Assembly (NCBI GenBank): GCA_036365455.1
Contig: JAWQUS010000011.1
Span: forward strand, 2,996,001-3,060,000
Direction of reading: 5' to 3'
Source: Macrosoma leucophasiata
Lineage: Eukaryota > Arthropoda > Insecta > Lepidoptera > Hedylidae
Length of the DNA stretch: 64,000 nucleotides
Positions 21,191 through 34,400 of this stretch are shown in pieces (position 1 is the first letter of the stretch; every line of letters begins with the position of its first letter). Under the pieces are notes generated by a model. The model was not told the DNA's origin. It did not search any database and saw only the letters and a program-made list of their open reading frames with translations. A program made the translations under genes and the position numbers.

Positions 21191-21943
21191 TACAAATTTT
21201 ATTGTATCGCATTATTCAATATTTTAAAATAGAAGTGACAAGTTATTTTGGGTGATTCTAGGCTGCCAAAAATCTTTCTCGATTCTAGTAATGACACAAA
21301 TAGGTATCATGTAAGTAGTTAATTATCGAATGCTCTAACGGCGTTTTGTAATTGATTTACATTTAAATCAAGAACTAAAGACGTGAACAAAACAAAAGAA
21401 CAAAAGTAAGACTGACAGATAACATTAAAAATAGCTTATACATTGGACACATATTTCTCGAAATAAAACCATCATTTTGTGATCAGAAGTCGTAGACTTT
21501 ATTCTATATTTACAATATTGTATTTTATTAAATTTAAATAAACAACATTCTTTGGAATCTTCTTAAGGGTAACAAATTGATGGACTTACATTTATACGAA
21601 TATCACTTCCAAAAGTGCGTCGTGCAAATAATTTTCGAAAATCGATTTGTAATAAAGTATTTACAAAATTGTATTCTGATACATACTAAATAACGTTCAA
21701 GTATAAAGAAAAGTATATAACTACACCAGATGATACTCAAAAATGCAAAAATAATTTCAGCTTTGAATTAATTAACATTTACTACGAGTATTCGTCAGTC
21801 AGACTCTTTGGCAGTTAAGTATAATGACTCGTTTCAAGAGTTGGATAACACAAAAGTCCCTTCTTATTTTCTTTTTTTAGACATCTGACTTGTGATAACC
21901 TTAAGATTTTTTTTAAATAGTATGCTGGCCTTTTTGTTCCTCT
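21191..21943. other. No feature seen
   Basis: AT-rich intergenic DNA. Confidence 0.4.
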
Positions 21944-22098
21944 GAGCCTGGGTTGCACCACGACTTTTGTTAAAGTTGAAGTTATGTAACATTTCATATC
22001 CTGCTTTAACTTTAACAGATTTCTTTAAGTTAGAAAAGGATGTGAAATGTTACAATAACTTTAACTTTTAAGAAAGTCGTAGTGCAATCCTGGTTTAG
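21944..22098. mobile_element. M3 inverted-repeat MITE
   Basis: Arms pair GGTTGCACCACGACTTT with AAAGTCGTAGTGCAATCC and GTAACATTTCATATCCT with its inverse. A related arm lies at 56948-57020. Confidence 0.7.
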
Positions 22099-22972
22099 CC
22101 TTGTCCAGGTGGCAACTGGTATTTTTTCCCATTTGTCACCCTGAGACAAATAATTTCAGTTTTTGTGCTAGAGGTTTGAGACCTGTTTCCTAAAAACGTT
22201 TCCTAGTTAACACGCGGGGGTAACAATTGCTTCGTTTTCTTCTCAATTTTCCTCTTCACCCGTTTTTATACAATTAAATTTACAAATGTAATAAATAAAG
22301 ACAGAGGTAGCATTAGAGGTGATATAGGTTCAACACAAAAAAAATACTATTTTATGTACCGAAATTGTCAAATTATTAAAAAAGGAAACACAGACAGAAT
22401 TGAAACGTCATCTTCTGACGGAAGATAGGAAATGTTTAAAGAAAGTAATTAAATAAGAATATAAAAATCAGAATATAACCATGATAATTAATTAATTACC
22501 TATGTTGCATCAGAAAAAAGGAATTAAATTGTTGTATCGTGAACGTTAGTTCTATTAAATTAATAATTATCTTCTTTATAAATTATCTGTACATTGTTCG
22601 TCTTCATAAAAGGCTTATTGTAATATAATCTACTTAACATTTTTACAGGGTTAGGTATATCTTATTTTTTTCAAAATTTAAAACAATCACATTCATGAAT
22701 TAATTTATTTTGTCTTTAATTATTGTATTATGAATAAATCTTATAAATTCAATATCATTTAAATCAATGATTTAAATGCACTTTGTATTGACGTCTAATC
22801 CAATAGCTCTTATTTTATAAATTAAACCTTTTCCTCTATTCACAGTCTTCGTTCATATCGACGATAATTTGTGATGCAAATAAATTCTTTAATAGGTATA
22901 ATTCATAAGAGTTCAATTCTTGATTTTTATTATTTCATGATCTATGACGTTTTACAAATCGGAAGATATAAC
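22099..22972. other. No feature seen
   Basis: AT-rich, no recognised repeat or coding. Confidence 0.4.
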
Positions 22973-23105
22973 AATGGCAACCCATTATACATCCCACTGC
23001 TGGGCACGAGTCTCTCCCCTTTTTGGGGGGAGGCCTGGAGCTTACTCCACCACGCTGCTCCAATGCGGGTTGGTGGAGATACGGGTAAGTAGTAAGTGGC
23101 CAACC
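22973..23105 (-). mobile_element. S2 SINE, 3' part only
   Basis: CAATGGCAACCCATTATAC...GGCACGAGTCTCTCCCC matches the S2 3' end of the copy at 3166, truncated before the 5S-like head. Confidence 0.7.
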
Positions 23106-23334
23106 CGCCAATAAAATGTAAAGTATTAAGTATTCTTAAAAAGCTCTTAGTATTCCATAACCTTAAAATATCCACGACTCATAGATTTCTGTTGTGCTTT
23201 TGAATGAGTTAATGACATTAATGTGCTTATTTTATAAAACTATTCTCACATTACCTCAACGATCTCATACATTTTTGTTTGAATTTATTTGGAATGTTTC
23301 GTTATTAACTCCAAGTACTTCATAATACTACTTT

Positions 23335-23622
23335 ACTGGCGGTAGATGTCCAGTGACGGAGCTCGCGGGCGTAGGCACCACCGCATTACCTAATTTACTT
23401 GCCGCTAAATGGTAGTGTTCAGCACTATCGTGTTCCGGTCAGGTGGTAATGTACGGCCCTGTAATTTCCGGCACAGAGGCATAACACCTTAGGCCTCAGG
23501 AGTGATAACGCATCTGCATTTCGACCTTGGTCTTTGTGTGGGAGTCTATAGGCTGCAGTCATCACTTAACATCAATGTGAACTGCATGCTTGTTTGCCAC
23601 TTCCTTTACATAAAAAAGAAAA
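23335..23622 (+). mobile_element. S1 SINE, full length
   Basis: Starts ACTGGCGGTAG and ends in an A-rich tail. Confidence 0.85.
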
Positions 23623-23821
23623 AATACAGTTTATCGAACGATGTTTTTACAAATAAACAATATGTTATTCACGCGCCATTTACATTATACATAGTCTAGT
23701 ACCAGAATCGTATTTTATTTAATTCATAATTTCGACTGCCACCTTCCTTATGTGATTATATAGTCTTCTGGTGTATTTGTTGCGTGATTGTTTTTTCTTT
23801 CACTCTTACAAACAAGCTAGT

Positions 23822-24125
23822 TACACATCTCACTCAATGAAACATCTCTTATGCCAATGTGATGGCCTTGCTGGTAAGCGTATGAAGATCCTCGGGGTGG
23901 CATATCCTACACCGGGAGATTATAAGGTACTGTACATTAGGGACACCATTAAATACATCTCAGATATATTTAAAGGGACCATGGATGATAGTATGTAGGG
24001 TCTTGGGGTTGAACACAAAAGATCCCAATGGGTCGAAGTGTCCCAGTGTAACAGCTGGGACAAGAGATAAGCCTTGCGTTATCAATAAGATAAGATAAGA
24101 TAAGATAAGATACACATCTCACTCA
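23822..24125 (+). mobile_element. 5'-truncated R1/I-like LINE end with 15 bp TSD
   Basis: TACACATCTCACTCA is repeated at 23822-23836 and 24111-24125. Between them are ~53 codons beginning MKHLLCQCDGLAGKRMKILG, like the end of an RNase H-bearing LINE ORF, then GGGACACTT-type 3' sequence in sense form and a (GATAA)n tail. A fragment of the same 3' end lies at 54180. Confidence 0.7.
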
Positions 24126-24283
24126 TGTAGTTTCTTAGTAACAGGGAAATCTGTGAAATCTCCTCGAGTTTATCGAACCACTTTATAAGCGCGGACAATG
24201 TTTAATATGTAAAAAATGTGACTGTTCTGACTTTGTTCATATCTATAATAATAATAATAATAGGCTTCAAGATTCCCTTTACG

Positions 24284-24656
24284 AGATTCCCTCATGATGG
24301 GAATCTCGTGAAGGCCGAAAAAGACAAGGAAATCAAATATCTTGATCTGGCTCACGAGATTGTCGCCATGTGGGATGTGGATTCGGCCATCATTGTGCCG
24401 ATAGTCGTCACGGTCAACGGATTGATAGCAAAGAGCCTCGACCAACATCAAGGCTCAAGTTAGGAAGTTGGATCAAGGGTCTGATACAGAAGGCGGCACT
24501 TCTCGGCACGGCACGTATAGTGAGGAGGTTCCTGTCTCTGTGACCCTAACCACCGACAGCTTGGACCCTGTTCCCGCTGCCGGCGGCGCACTATTTTTTA
24601 TTTTTTTATATATATTTGTTTTTTTTTTTAAAGTTATGCATGTAAAAAAATACTAA
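24284..24656 (+). pseudogene. Dong/R4-like LINE, C-terminal fragment
   Basis: Reads YLDLAHEIVAMWDVDSAIIV and, after a frameshift, LGSWIKGLIQKAALLGTARI, resembling the C terminus of LINEs with a restriction-like endonuclease. It is flanked by TAA repeats at about 24240-24262 and 24678-24691. Confidence 0.55.
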
Positions 24657-24691
24657 ATAAGATGAAGAATAAATGAGTGAAATAATAATAA

Positions 24692-27345
24692 TGGCATTTG
24701 CAGAAATTTTGATAATAGGCTGTTGTCTAAATTTCTGCAAGAGCCATACACTCGGGGATGGAAGTGTCTAAAGGCATAATAGCGGGGAAGCCCACTCCGA
24801 GCTCGAGATTACTCGCTCGTGATGGTGAAACCGGGGCCACACCTCTCGACACCCCCAGCCTCTCTCAACAGTGTTGCCCCCAGTCGACCATCGGGTTGGC
24901 TGTTTGGGGGGCCCACCAAGGAAGGGCGAGTCACCACCTGCCTAAAGTAGCATTCGATAATGTGAGATGTTGAATATAGGCAGGTGCTGGATCTCACTCC
25001 ACAGGCCCAGCCAGCTAGTCCCCCCAGTTCACCCACATAGCCCAAAGTTTGGCAAGTCATTTTCATTACAATAGTCCCATTATATTCTGCGGGGTCTGTC
25101 TGTGTCTGTTTGAACTATTGATACAGTCAGAGAGAGGTCCCGCCGAATATAATATAAGAGGTAGAGCCGTACAAACAACCAAACCGAAAGACAAATTTAC
25201 AATAACAGTGAAACAGTGAAAAGGTTTGATAAAAATTTACAAATGATAATACCTAGTTTCATAAAGTAAAATAAACATAAATTATGTACGAATTGACAAG
25301 AGGGAAATGTCACCATTGTCAGCAACAAATACATTAAAAAGGGAAAATACGTAACATACACGAAGCAATACAATGATTACAAGAGAGAAATGGAAACATG
25401 ATTACTAGAGCAAAAGCCAGGCATCTAGAAGCACACACACCAGCTACGGGCTCATCGCTGAGCTCCGCCTCGCAACCGCCGGCCGTCGCCTCCCCCGCGA
25501 GTGCAGTGTCGCCGGCCACCGCAGCCGCGTCGAGCTCCAGTGATGAGTACCACTCCCCGCCGTCGACATCAACACCTTCGCGTCGGCGTGGAAGACCCCG
25601 GCTACCGGCCGGCTTGGGACCTCGAGGCCAAACGGCCCCGAGCAGGGTCCCCGCTGCCGGTGGTAACGTGCAGCGCACGAAATGGACGCGGACAATAAAC
25701 GAAAACGTGATGCGCGCATTCTTTGGGGCTACAGAGGGAGGAATTAACCTCACTGCGTACCGCAGTCGTATGCTCTCTCTGTTCCAGGTACTTGAGCCAA
25801 CAGTCTGTGTTTCGAGCCAACGTCTATCGGATCAGGTGCGTGTCATCCAGCGTGGTCACATGTTCGATGACACTGTACTTGATCGGCTACGCTCCGAGGC
25901 GGCGAGTGACCGCTCTGTCCCCACCCCGCCGCCGTGTGTGGTGCAGTCACAGCATGGTAGTGTCGTGAATGTGTTACAACATGCCGGCGGGGAGGAGATA
26001 GACGAGGTCACCACGACCGTAAGTAACCAATACATTGAGCAACTGAGAGGCGCTTTGGAACATGCTCTTCTTGAGTATCGGTCCACCTTAGTCGAATTTA
26101 GACCGCGGTTGCCCCGGCTGCCTATGCATAGACGAAATGTGGCGCTAGTGGGCGCTCTGGATTCATTATTACCAGCGTACATAGATAATAGTAAAGACCT
26201 TAGCGATACCCACTCGATCCTGTACTGTGCGGCGATCGCGGCATGTCGTGTGGCTCGTGTCAAATTTCCAAATCCTGACACGACCTCACGACCGAAACAA
26301 GCCGTGCCAGCCTGGCAGTGCCGGATTGAGCGCCGTATCGCCGAGGCCAGAGCGCTCATTGGCAAGCTGCTCTCCTTCAGGATGGGCAACACACGCCCAA
26401 GAGTGATGCGTTTTGTGAGGCGAGCGTTCTCAGGGACTGGAGTCAGCCCACAACACTATCTAGCTCGCATCACAGAACGCATTGACTTCCTGAAGTAGAA
26501 AGTCTATGCAAGGGCAAGCCAAATAAGGCGTTATAAAGAACGCGTGGACCGATAGATGCAGAACAGGATGTTCCAAAGTGACCAAAGGTGGGTTTAAAGA
26601 ACGTGGGAGCGGCCTGACCCTGGATTGGCTGACACGACCCGACCGGATGATGATGCCATGATTGCATTTTGGCGCAGCATTTGGTCGGAACCTGTCGGAC
26701 ACTCTGTGGATGACTGGATACTGAATGTCAAGAGAGCGTGCTAGCCGATTCGTGAACTGGACGAAGTGTTAATATCTGTAGATGACATAGCACATGCGGT
26801 CCGTCCGATGCCGAAGTGGAAAACTCCGGGACCGGACGGACTGCATAACTTCTGGTTGAAATGGCTGCGAAGCTCGCACGCTCGTCTCGCTGCTCAGTTT
26901 CAGTCATCTCTGGACTCAGTCTCACTACCACAGTTTTTAACATCTGGAGTGACCCACCTGCTCCATAAATCAGGTAGCACTGCGGAACCTAAGAACTATA
27001 GACCAATAACTTGTCTTCCAACGGTCTATAAACTCCTAACATCCATTCTGAGAGTGAAAATTACTAAGCATATTGAAGAACACTCCATCATGTCTAACTC
27101 TCAGAATGGTTAAAGGGGCGGGTCCCGCGGTGCTAAGGAGCTACTGCTAATTGACATGACCATTAGCCAGCAGGTTCGACGTAACCGAAAGACTCTTTCG
27201 ACTTGCTGGATAGATTATAAGAAAGCCTATGATTCCGTACCGCACACATGGCTGATGAGGGTGACGGAGTTGTATAAAATCAACACAACCCTACGCACCT
27301 TCATAAATATTGTGTCAATTTTATGCGTATTTCACTTTATCCAAT
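24692..27345 (+). mobile_element. Dong/R4-like LINE, 5' two thirds, degenerate
   Basis: It starts after a TAA run with a ~700 bp leader, then the 366-codon frame at 25398. RT-like pieces follow: WKTPGPDGLHNFWLKWL (box 2), NYRPITCLPTVYKLLTS (box 3) and WIDYKKAYDSVPHTWL (box A), broken by several stops. It ends before box B/C, so it is dead and 3' truncated. Confidence 0.65.
25398..26498 (+). pseudogene. N-terminal ORF of the Dong/R4-like LINE
   Basis: 366 residues from ATG. A Ser/Ala/Pro-rich first 90 residues include a basic RRRGRPR patch, then a TKWTRTINENVMRAFFGATE domain seen in N-terminal parts of such LINE proteins (from memory). The TAG at 26496 falls within otherwise continuing frame (KVYARASQIRRYKERVDR), so the stop is probably a mutation. 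GC-rich codon use contrasts with the AT-rich surroundings. Confidence 0.6.
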
Positions 27346-27384
27346 AGAAACCAGCCAAGTATTCACAGAATTTTCCTTAGAACT

Positions 27385-27480
27385 TCGATAAACTTAGTTG
27401 GGAAAGTGGCTGGACTAAAAATTCCAATGGTCGCGAGCTCAACTATCGCTGGAAGTCATTTTTTCTTTCTAATTTTCTGT
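27385..27480 (+). mobile_element. S4 SINE, decayed
   Basis: TTAGTTGGGAAAGTGGCTGG...GGTCGCGAGC...GGAAGTCATTTTTTC follows the S4 head order. Confidence 0.5.
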
Positions 27481-27492
27481 AAAAAATGTTTC

Positions 27493-27567
27493 GTGTGGGT
27501 GTATAAGCTGCACTCATTACTTAACATCAATGTGAACTGCATGCTTGTGTGCCTCCTTCATTAAACA
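27493..27567 (+). mobile_element. S1 3' end fragment
   Basis: TTACTTAACATCAATGTGAA...TGCATGCTTG then A-rich. Confidence 0.65.
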
Positions 27568-27669
27568 AAAACGTAGAGACTTACAAAACTGAGATCAAGT
27601 CCCAAAAGATTTCCATTCACAATCCAAAATAATGTACAATTAGCTTAAATTCTTAATCTATCCTAACAT

Positions 27670-27851
27670 TCATCCTCCGAGGAGGGACAGGATCGCATTC
27701 GATTCGGCCTCCTCATCATAAAGTACATAATCTATAACTGGTTCTTCGTTGTATGCATCAAAGTCTCCCATCACCACCATTGGCAGGAGAAATAAGAGGA
27801 ACAGTATTAGCCAGCTGTGAAGGCACTGGGCGGCGCATCCATTGAGAGTAA
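27670..27851 (-). CDS. beat-like: Beat terminal exon E (membrane segment, acidic tail)
   Basis: Acceptor tttttcag; 59 residues to TGA 27670-27672. The hydrophobic run is at residues 12-28 of the exon, followed by the acidic tail. Confidence 0.85.
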
Positions 27852-28374
27852 CTGAAAAACAGAAAAATACGCAGTTAATATCAGTTTCGAAGCACACATG
27901 GCCCGCGGCTGGTGTAGATCGCAAGCGATCTACTCGGTTGTGCTATACGGGCGCGGTCAGGTGTGTGGATGGGTGACTGCTAGTAACAAAATAAAATGCG
28001 CGTTTCCGTGCTTCGGAGGGCACGTTAAGTCGACGGTCCCGGTTGCTATCGATAGATAAGAGTCGTTAAACCTTGTAGGAAGTCTGACAACATGCGACAG
28101 CAGGTTGGCTACTAACCCCTATCTGGTGAATATACGGGTTACGGATACCCGTATTTGAGAAGCGTAGTGGAATAAGCTCCAGGCCTCCCCAAAAAGGGGA
28201 GAGACTGATGCCAAGCAGTGGGACCTAAAAAGAGTTGTTGCAATTATCAGTTTAGGTGACTTAACTAGTGGAGATTTTACTTAGTCAACCTAACAGCGGT
28301 CAAACATAAAATGGGCAGTAAATGCAATAACACGGGATCCGCTTGCCAAACGGAGCAATCCTACTGTGGACGTT

Positions 28375-28416
<42 letters not shown>

Positions 28417-31400
28417 AGTGGTAGTGTTTAGCACTATCGTGTTCCGGTCAGGTGTTAATGTACGGCCCTGTAATTTCCGGCACAGGGGTATAACACCTTA
28501 GGCCTCAGGAGTGGCAACGCATTTGCATTTTGATCTCTGGTCATTGTGTGGCTGTCTGTAGGCTTCACTTAACATCAATGTGAACTGCAAGCTTCCTTGC
28601 TACTTTTATTACATTAAAAAAAAAAGAAAACATGTGGAGACCAGTAGTCCTGCGGCAGCACTGCGGCGGCAGCCTTGCTGCGTGCAGAGGAGCTCCGAAT
28701 CACACCTTAATGCAATGCATTTGCATTTTGACCCCTGGTTTTTGTGTTGATGTTTCTAAGCTGCAGTCATCACTTAACATCAATGTGAGCTGTATGCTTG
28801 TTAGCCACCTTTCTTACATTACAAAAAAAACTAAAAAATAATATAATATTTATGTCTTACACATACTTCTCTCAGGCCTCGGATCTGTTTCTGGCGTGAA
28901 GAAGTCCAGTTTAGCGGACCTCTTGTACACATCGTACATGGAGGCGAAGCAGGCAACCCTCAGTCTTCCTCCAAGAAAGAGATCCGGGGTAACCTTCAAC
29001 TCCACGTTGACGCTGGTCGACAGCAAACCGTTGTCTGATGGATGAAGACTTGTCTCTGTGGCGCGAAGCTGAAATTAGAAAATAAAAAAATTAGAGAATG
29101 TAACCATCTTACGGCCAAATACCCAAACGTCACTAAAATCTAAGTGGGACTCAAAAGTCTTCTGTCTTCATAAAACTCGTTCAAACGATAGAGACAGCGC
29201 ACATTTGAGGGTTGCTTTGATTGACATTTGGGTATTCGGCCATTAGTGTATTTATTTAATTCTATTTATGTATTTGATTATAATAATATATATTTTTTTT
29301 TATGTTTTGCGGCACACCCAAAATTGTTAGACACGAATTACTATAAACAATAACGTTTCTTCACGCCTGTAATTCCCGAAAGGGTAGGCAAAGGTAAATA
29401 CATACATTCAAGCAAACATGAAGCGCGCATGGCCCCGCGGCTGGTGCAGATCGGAAGCGATCTACTTAGTTAAGCGATACAGTCGCGGTCGGGTATGTGA
29501 TGGGTGACCGCTAGTGGCAAATTAAAATGCGCGTTTCCGTGCTTCGGAGGCTTGGAGCATCTTGGTAGAGTAAGCTCCAGGCCTTTACCAATAGTTTACA
29601 TTGATATATAATTATAGACAATATCAATCTGGTTCTGCACGGTCGAAATGCAGATGCGTTACTACCCCTAAGGCGTAAGTTGTTTTATATCCGTAGTGAT
29701 TACTGGTCGCGTACACGTCCAAACACTATCATTTCGCGGCTGATAGATTAGGTAATGCGGTGATGTCTACGGTCTCGAGCTCTATCACAGGAACTCTACC
29801 ACCAGTAAATTAAGTTGTTATATCTATACACCTTAAAACAGGCGTAAAAACATCAGAATTTCTTCTTTTATTTAACTTAGCATAAAGTTATGTTGGAACA
29901 AAATAGAGTCAACCAAATCCCTTTGAATATTAACTAAAGCTTTCTCTTAAGTGTGTGTATGTAATTACATTCATAAAAGGGTCTGAATGGGTATGTTCGC
30001 TTCAATGTTTAGTAATTAGTAGGGAAACAATTAGTGATACGGCTTACATTATTAGGGTACCCGTAGTTTTCGATTGTCATTTAGGTTGCGTCAGAGATAT
30101 GGAAAATCGAAGTTTTCTAAATACATAACTTTTTTATATATAACCAACGTGGTATACCTACATGCTTTTTCTTCTGCATATCCATGAAATGTTGGAGCAA
30201 AACTTCAATTTTCATTGCTATGCCGATGACAGTACGGAAGATGCACCCTACATTAGCCGTGCAAATGCCTCTCGGACACTTATCGAGAAAATCAGGACTA
30301 GACTTGTATCTGAAATCGAGCACTCTCTGAAGCGGTTCTCAGATTGGGATCGACTTAATTAAGTGCAGTTCAACCTCTCGAAGACACAAGTCTGCGCATT
30401 CACCGCTTAAAAAACCCCATTCATTGTAGCACCACAGTTCCAGGGCATTTCGCTCGCCGTTGGTAAGAGTATCGGTATCCTGGTCGTTGACATATCCTAC
30501 GAAGTGCAATTCGGGAGTCACATTGAGTGTAAGACCAAGCAGGCATCCAAAAAGCTAGGGGTGCTTAACAAAGCGAGGCAGTATTTCACTTCGGAGCAGC
30601 TACTACAGCTTTATATGGCCCAAGTGCGGCCCCATCTGGAATACTGCTCTCATTTGTAAGCGGGCGGCCCTAAATACCAGCTTGGTCCACTTCACTCCCT
30701 ACAAAAATGCGCCGTTCGTATTGTTAACGATCCATGACTTACTGACAGGCTCGAACATCTGAGCCTGCGCAAAGACATTCGGAGTCTGTGCGTGTTGTAC
30801 CGTCTTTATAATGGTGAGTGCACTGCTGAACTGTTTGACATGGTGCCACCGTCTCTTTTCCTACACCGTACTACCTGAAGAAGAGAGAAGTTCCACCCTC
30901 ACCGACTAGACACCTGGCAGTGCTCAACGGTGCGGTTCTCAAATTCGTTCCTGCCCAGGACGTTTAAATTGTGGAACGAACTTCCCTCTGAGGTGTTCCC
31001 TAGGTGCTATAATGTGAGGTTCTTCAAAAATGGCATCAAAAGAGTTTATCAGGGCTGGCAGCACGTTGGCAACTCCCTTTAAACATAAAAAAAAATACGA
31101 AGCATACAGTTCAAATGGATGTTCAGTGATGGTTGCAGCTTATAGAAATCTACACAAAACCAGAGGTCAAAATGCAGATGCATTGCCACCCCTGAGACCT
31201 AAGTTGTTATGTCTCTGTGATAGTTATTACGGGCCATACATTACATTACTATTTAACCGGAACACGGAATAGTGCTGAACACATCCATTTAACGGTGGCC
31301 CTCGAGTTCCTATAACGGAACTCTAAGTAAAACTTTATAATATTTGATTATTGACGTGACAACGTCTTAAATTAGGTTGCGGCTCGGAGTCACTCGAAAA

Positions 31401-34400
31401 AGTGTATCGCCCGGTAACGTAACGATGAGTCACCGAACGAGAGAGAGGCCTGCCGGACCGGCGAATGCCTTTCTACCGAGAAAAAGACGTTGTCACGTAA
31501 AATCTTCGCCCGTAAAACCGACTTTACACGCAACCAGTTTTTTTTTATGTTATGGTGGTGGCAAGCAAGAATATAGTTCACAGAATGTAATAACTATCAC
31601 AGAGACATGACCCCTTAGGTCTCAGTGGTGGCAGCGCATCTACATTTTGACCTCTGGTTTTTGTGAGGATGTCAATAGGCTGCAGTGATCACTTAACATC
31701 CATGTGAACTGCAAGCTCGTTTGCGACTATTCGTTACATTAAAAACCGGTCAAGTGCGTGTCGGGCCAACGTTACGTTCGGGGTAACGTTTGAATTTCTA
31801 ACAACAACCGTTTAGTTGGTAGAGGGACACTTGACTCTAACGAAAATCGGCACTTTAAAGCTTAATAAGTCTCTAACAGTTAACTAAATCGAAAAATGAT
31901 GTTTCTGCACCCTCTTTTTTGGAAGACCTACACAACAATATCCCACGCTACAGTATAAAAAACAAAGAAATAGAAAAATTACCGCGCGTTACATGTAGAG
32001 GAGGTACCCTAAATAAATTAATTTTTCATGGTTTTATTCTACTACTTTGTCGGCGTGATTAAAGTGTATACTTGTGCCAAATTTCAAGTCTCTACTACCA
32101 ATAGTTTTTGCGCTAAACCGTGGACGGACAGACAGACAGACAGATAGACGAACATGGCGAAACTAAAAGAAATTTGTTGAATCACAATAGACATTTTCAG
32201 CGCTATCAACATGATACTATGATTATATTACTTCCTATGGGTTCTCCCATGCGATTTCTATTCGGATAAAATCTTGTTTATTCCACAACGGGAAATTAAT
32301 TCGGAAAATACGAATTCTCCACTAGATTCACATACACATTTTAAGTTAAAGACTTCTTGTATAAGTTTGCCAAGTTGGTTTTATTACTATCGTGTTCCGG
32401 TTAGATGATAATGTATGCCCTGTAATAAATATAACGCGTGGCAACGCGTCTGCATAATGACTTTCGGTTTTCTTTGTAGACGTCTATAGGCTGCAGTATT
32501 CACTTACCTTAAATATGAACTGCGTGCTAGTTTGTTACTATCAGCTACTATCATGACACAAAGAAGAGCTCACCATGTCACTTAGTAGTAGTAGTTAGTA
32601 TGTATGTGAATCTCCACGCCAAGTCCCTTACGGGGTAGGCAGAGAACGTAGAACGACAAATATCCCGGTATCTCTATACCCCTCGTGCTTCTTCTGTGAC
32701 TAAGTAAGAAGTCAAAAGTGGCTCAAGTGACATGTTTTTTATGTCATTTGGTTGATAGATAAGTTAAGGGTCCACTTGGTGGAAAGTGGTCACCATCGCC
32801 TATGAACGCCTACCAGCCCTGAAGGGCTGGGGCAAAAGCCCCATTTATGAACAACCTCATATTGTACCTTAGGCCTCAGGAGTGGTAACGCATCTGCATT
32901 TTGCCCTTGTTCTTTGTGTGGGTGTATAGGCTGCAGTCATCACTTAATATCAATGTGAACTGTATGCTTGTTTGCCACTTCCATTACATAAAAAAAAATC
33001 AACTTTACTTACAGGTTCCTCGTTGATGTAGATCGTGAGGTTAGTAGCAGGTCTTGCAGGTGATGATGTGCAATTTGCCTTCAGCACCTCGTCAGGCTGG
33101 TAGCGATCTTTATCAGCGTACAGCACTGGGTCCAACAGCGGCAGAGCTGAAATTCAGAGAAGATTCATCATTGGCAAGGTGTCTCTTACTTTTTATACCA
33201 GCTTGTAAACTGCGTATCTATATTCTATACTAATAAAGCCGAAGAGATTGTTTGTTTGTGTGTTTGCTTGAACAAACTAATCTGAGGAACTGGTCCGACT
33301 TGAAAAATTCTTTCAGATTTTTTTATATGATGGTGGTGGCAACTTAGCATGCAGTTCTCGTGGATGTTAAATGACGTCTCCAGCCTAAGCCAGGACTAAG
33401 ATCTTTTGCCTTTGTGATAGTTATTACGGGGTCATACATGGTGAAATACATTATTCTTTGCCCGATATAATCGTACTTCCTTTAAATAACTTGTGAAACC
33501 GCTAAAATACACATTACATATCCATTGCAGAGCGAACTTGTGCATTCATGGGTTATTTATGTTTCACGTACAGGTAGTTATTAGCGTTTATGTTGGAGAA
33601 CTAATTGCTTGTACATTTTTCGGTGTTTTACAATCAATTTAGAAGATGTTATTTATATAAAAGAGATTACAAGAAAGAAAACGTAAGCATTTATGGTAAT
33701 ATCTGAACGCTATTTTATATTTCAAAGCGTCGTTCTGCCAAACCATAACCAAACATGCAAAATGAGCAAAATCGATAATGATTGAGTAATATTTATTTAG
33801 TGCTAATTTTGTGACAGTATCGCGAATATTGGGCTCTTTTGGATTTGCAGAAAATGCGAAAACTTCTACCTTTTTGTCAAGCTAGCAGTGCATATCTGGA
33901 ATTCTAGATCGGGATGACCTTGTTCTTAATCGAATAAATAGGTAAGTGCTCTCAATCTAGGCAGAAAATATTTTTTTTTAATACCCAATCAGTTTACTGC
34001 TACTTTGATAGACTCAGTATGTAATATTTTCAATATACCGTTTTATATTATAGGAAGGCAACTTGAGCGTAGACAGTCCATAAGAATTTAGGGCTTATTA
34101 AGTGCTCTCGATCTATATAGAATATTTCGATTATGCTTATTTTTGTATGCTAAGCATTGTTAAGTTGACAGCATAGAGTAACACGGGCCTCCGACCGCCG
34201 CGGCGAACCGCAAGGGAGTAGCCATAGCGTTTATTACCGATGCAAAACAGTCTGTCATTTTTTTGGGGAGAACTAAGTGTGATACACACACTACAAAAAT
34301 CGTCTATTATTACGAAACTCACACCTTGACTTTAACAAAATACATAAACAATTTCACGCACACATTTAAACATCTGAGCGACAGGCGTAGGACCGTTTGG

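Noticed and set aside
25334..26392. Long minus frames opposite the Dong/R4-like ORF
   Set aside because: Shadows of a GC-rich coding strand.
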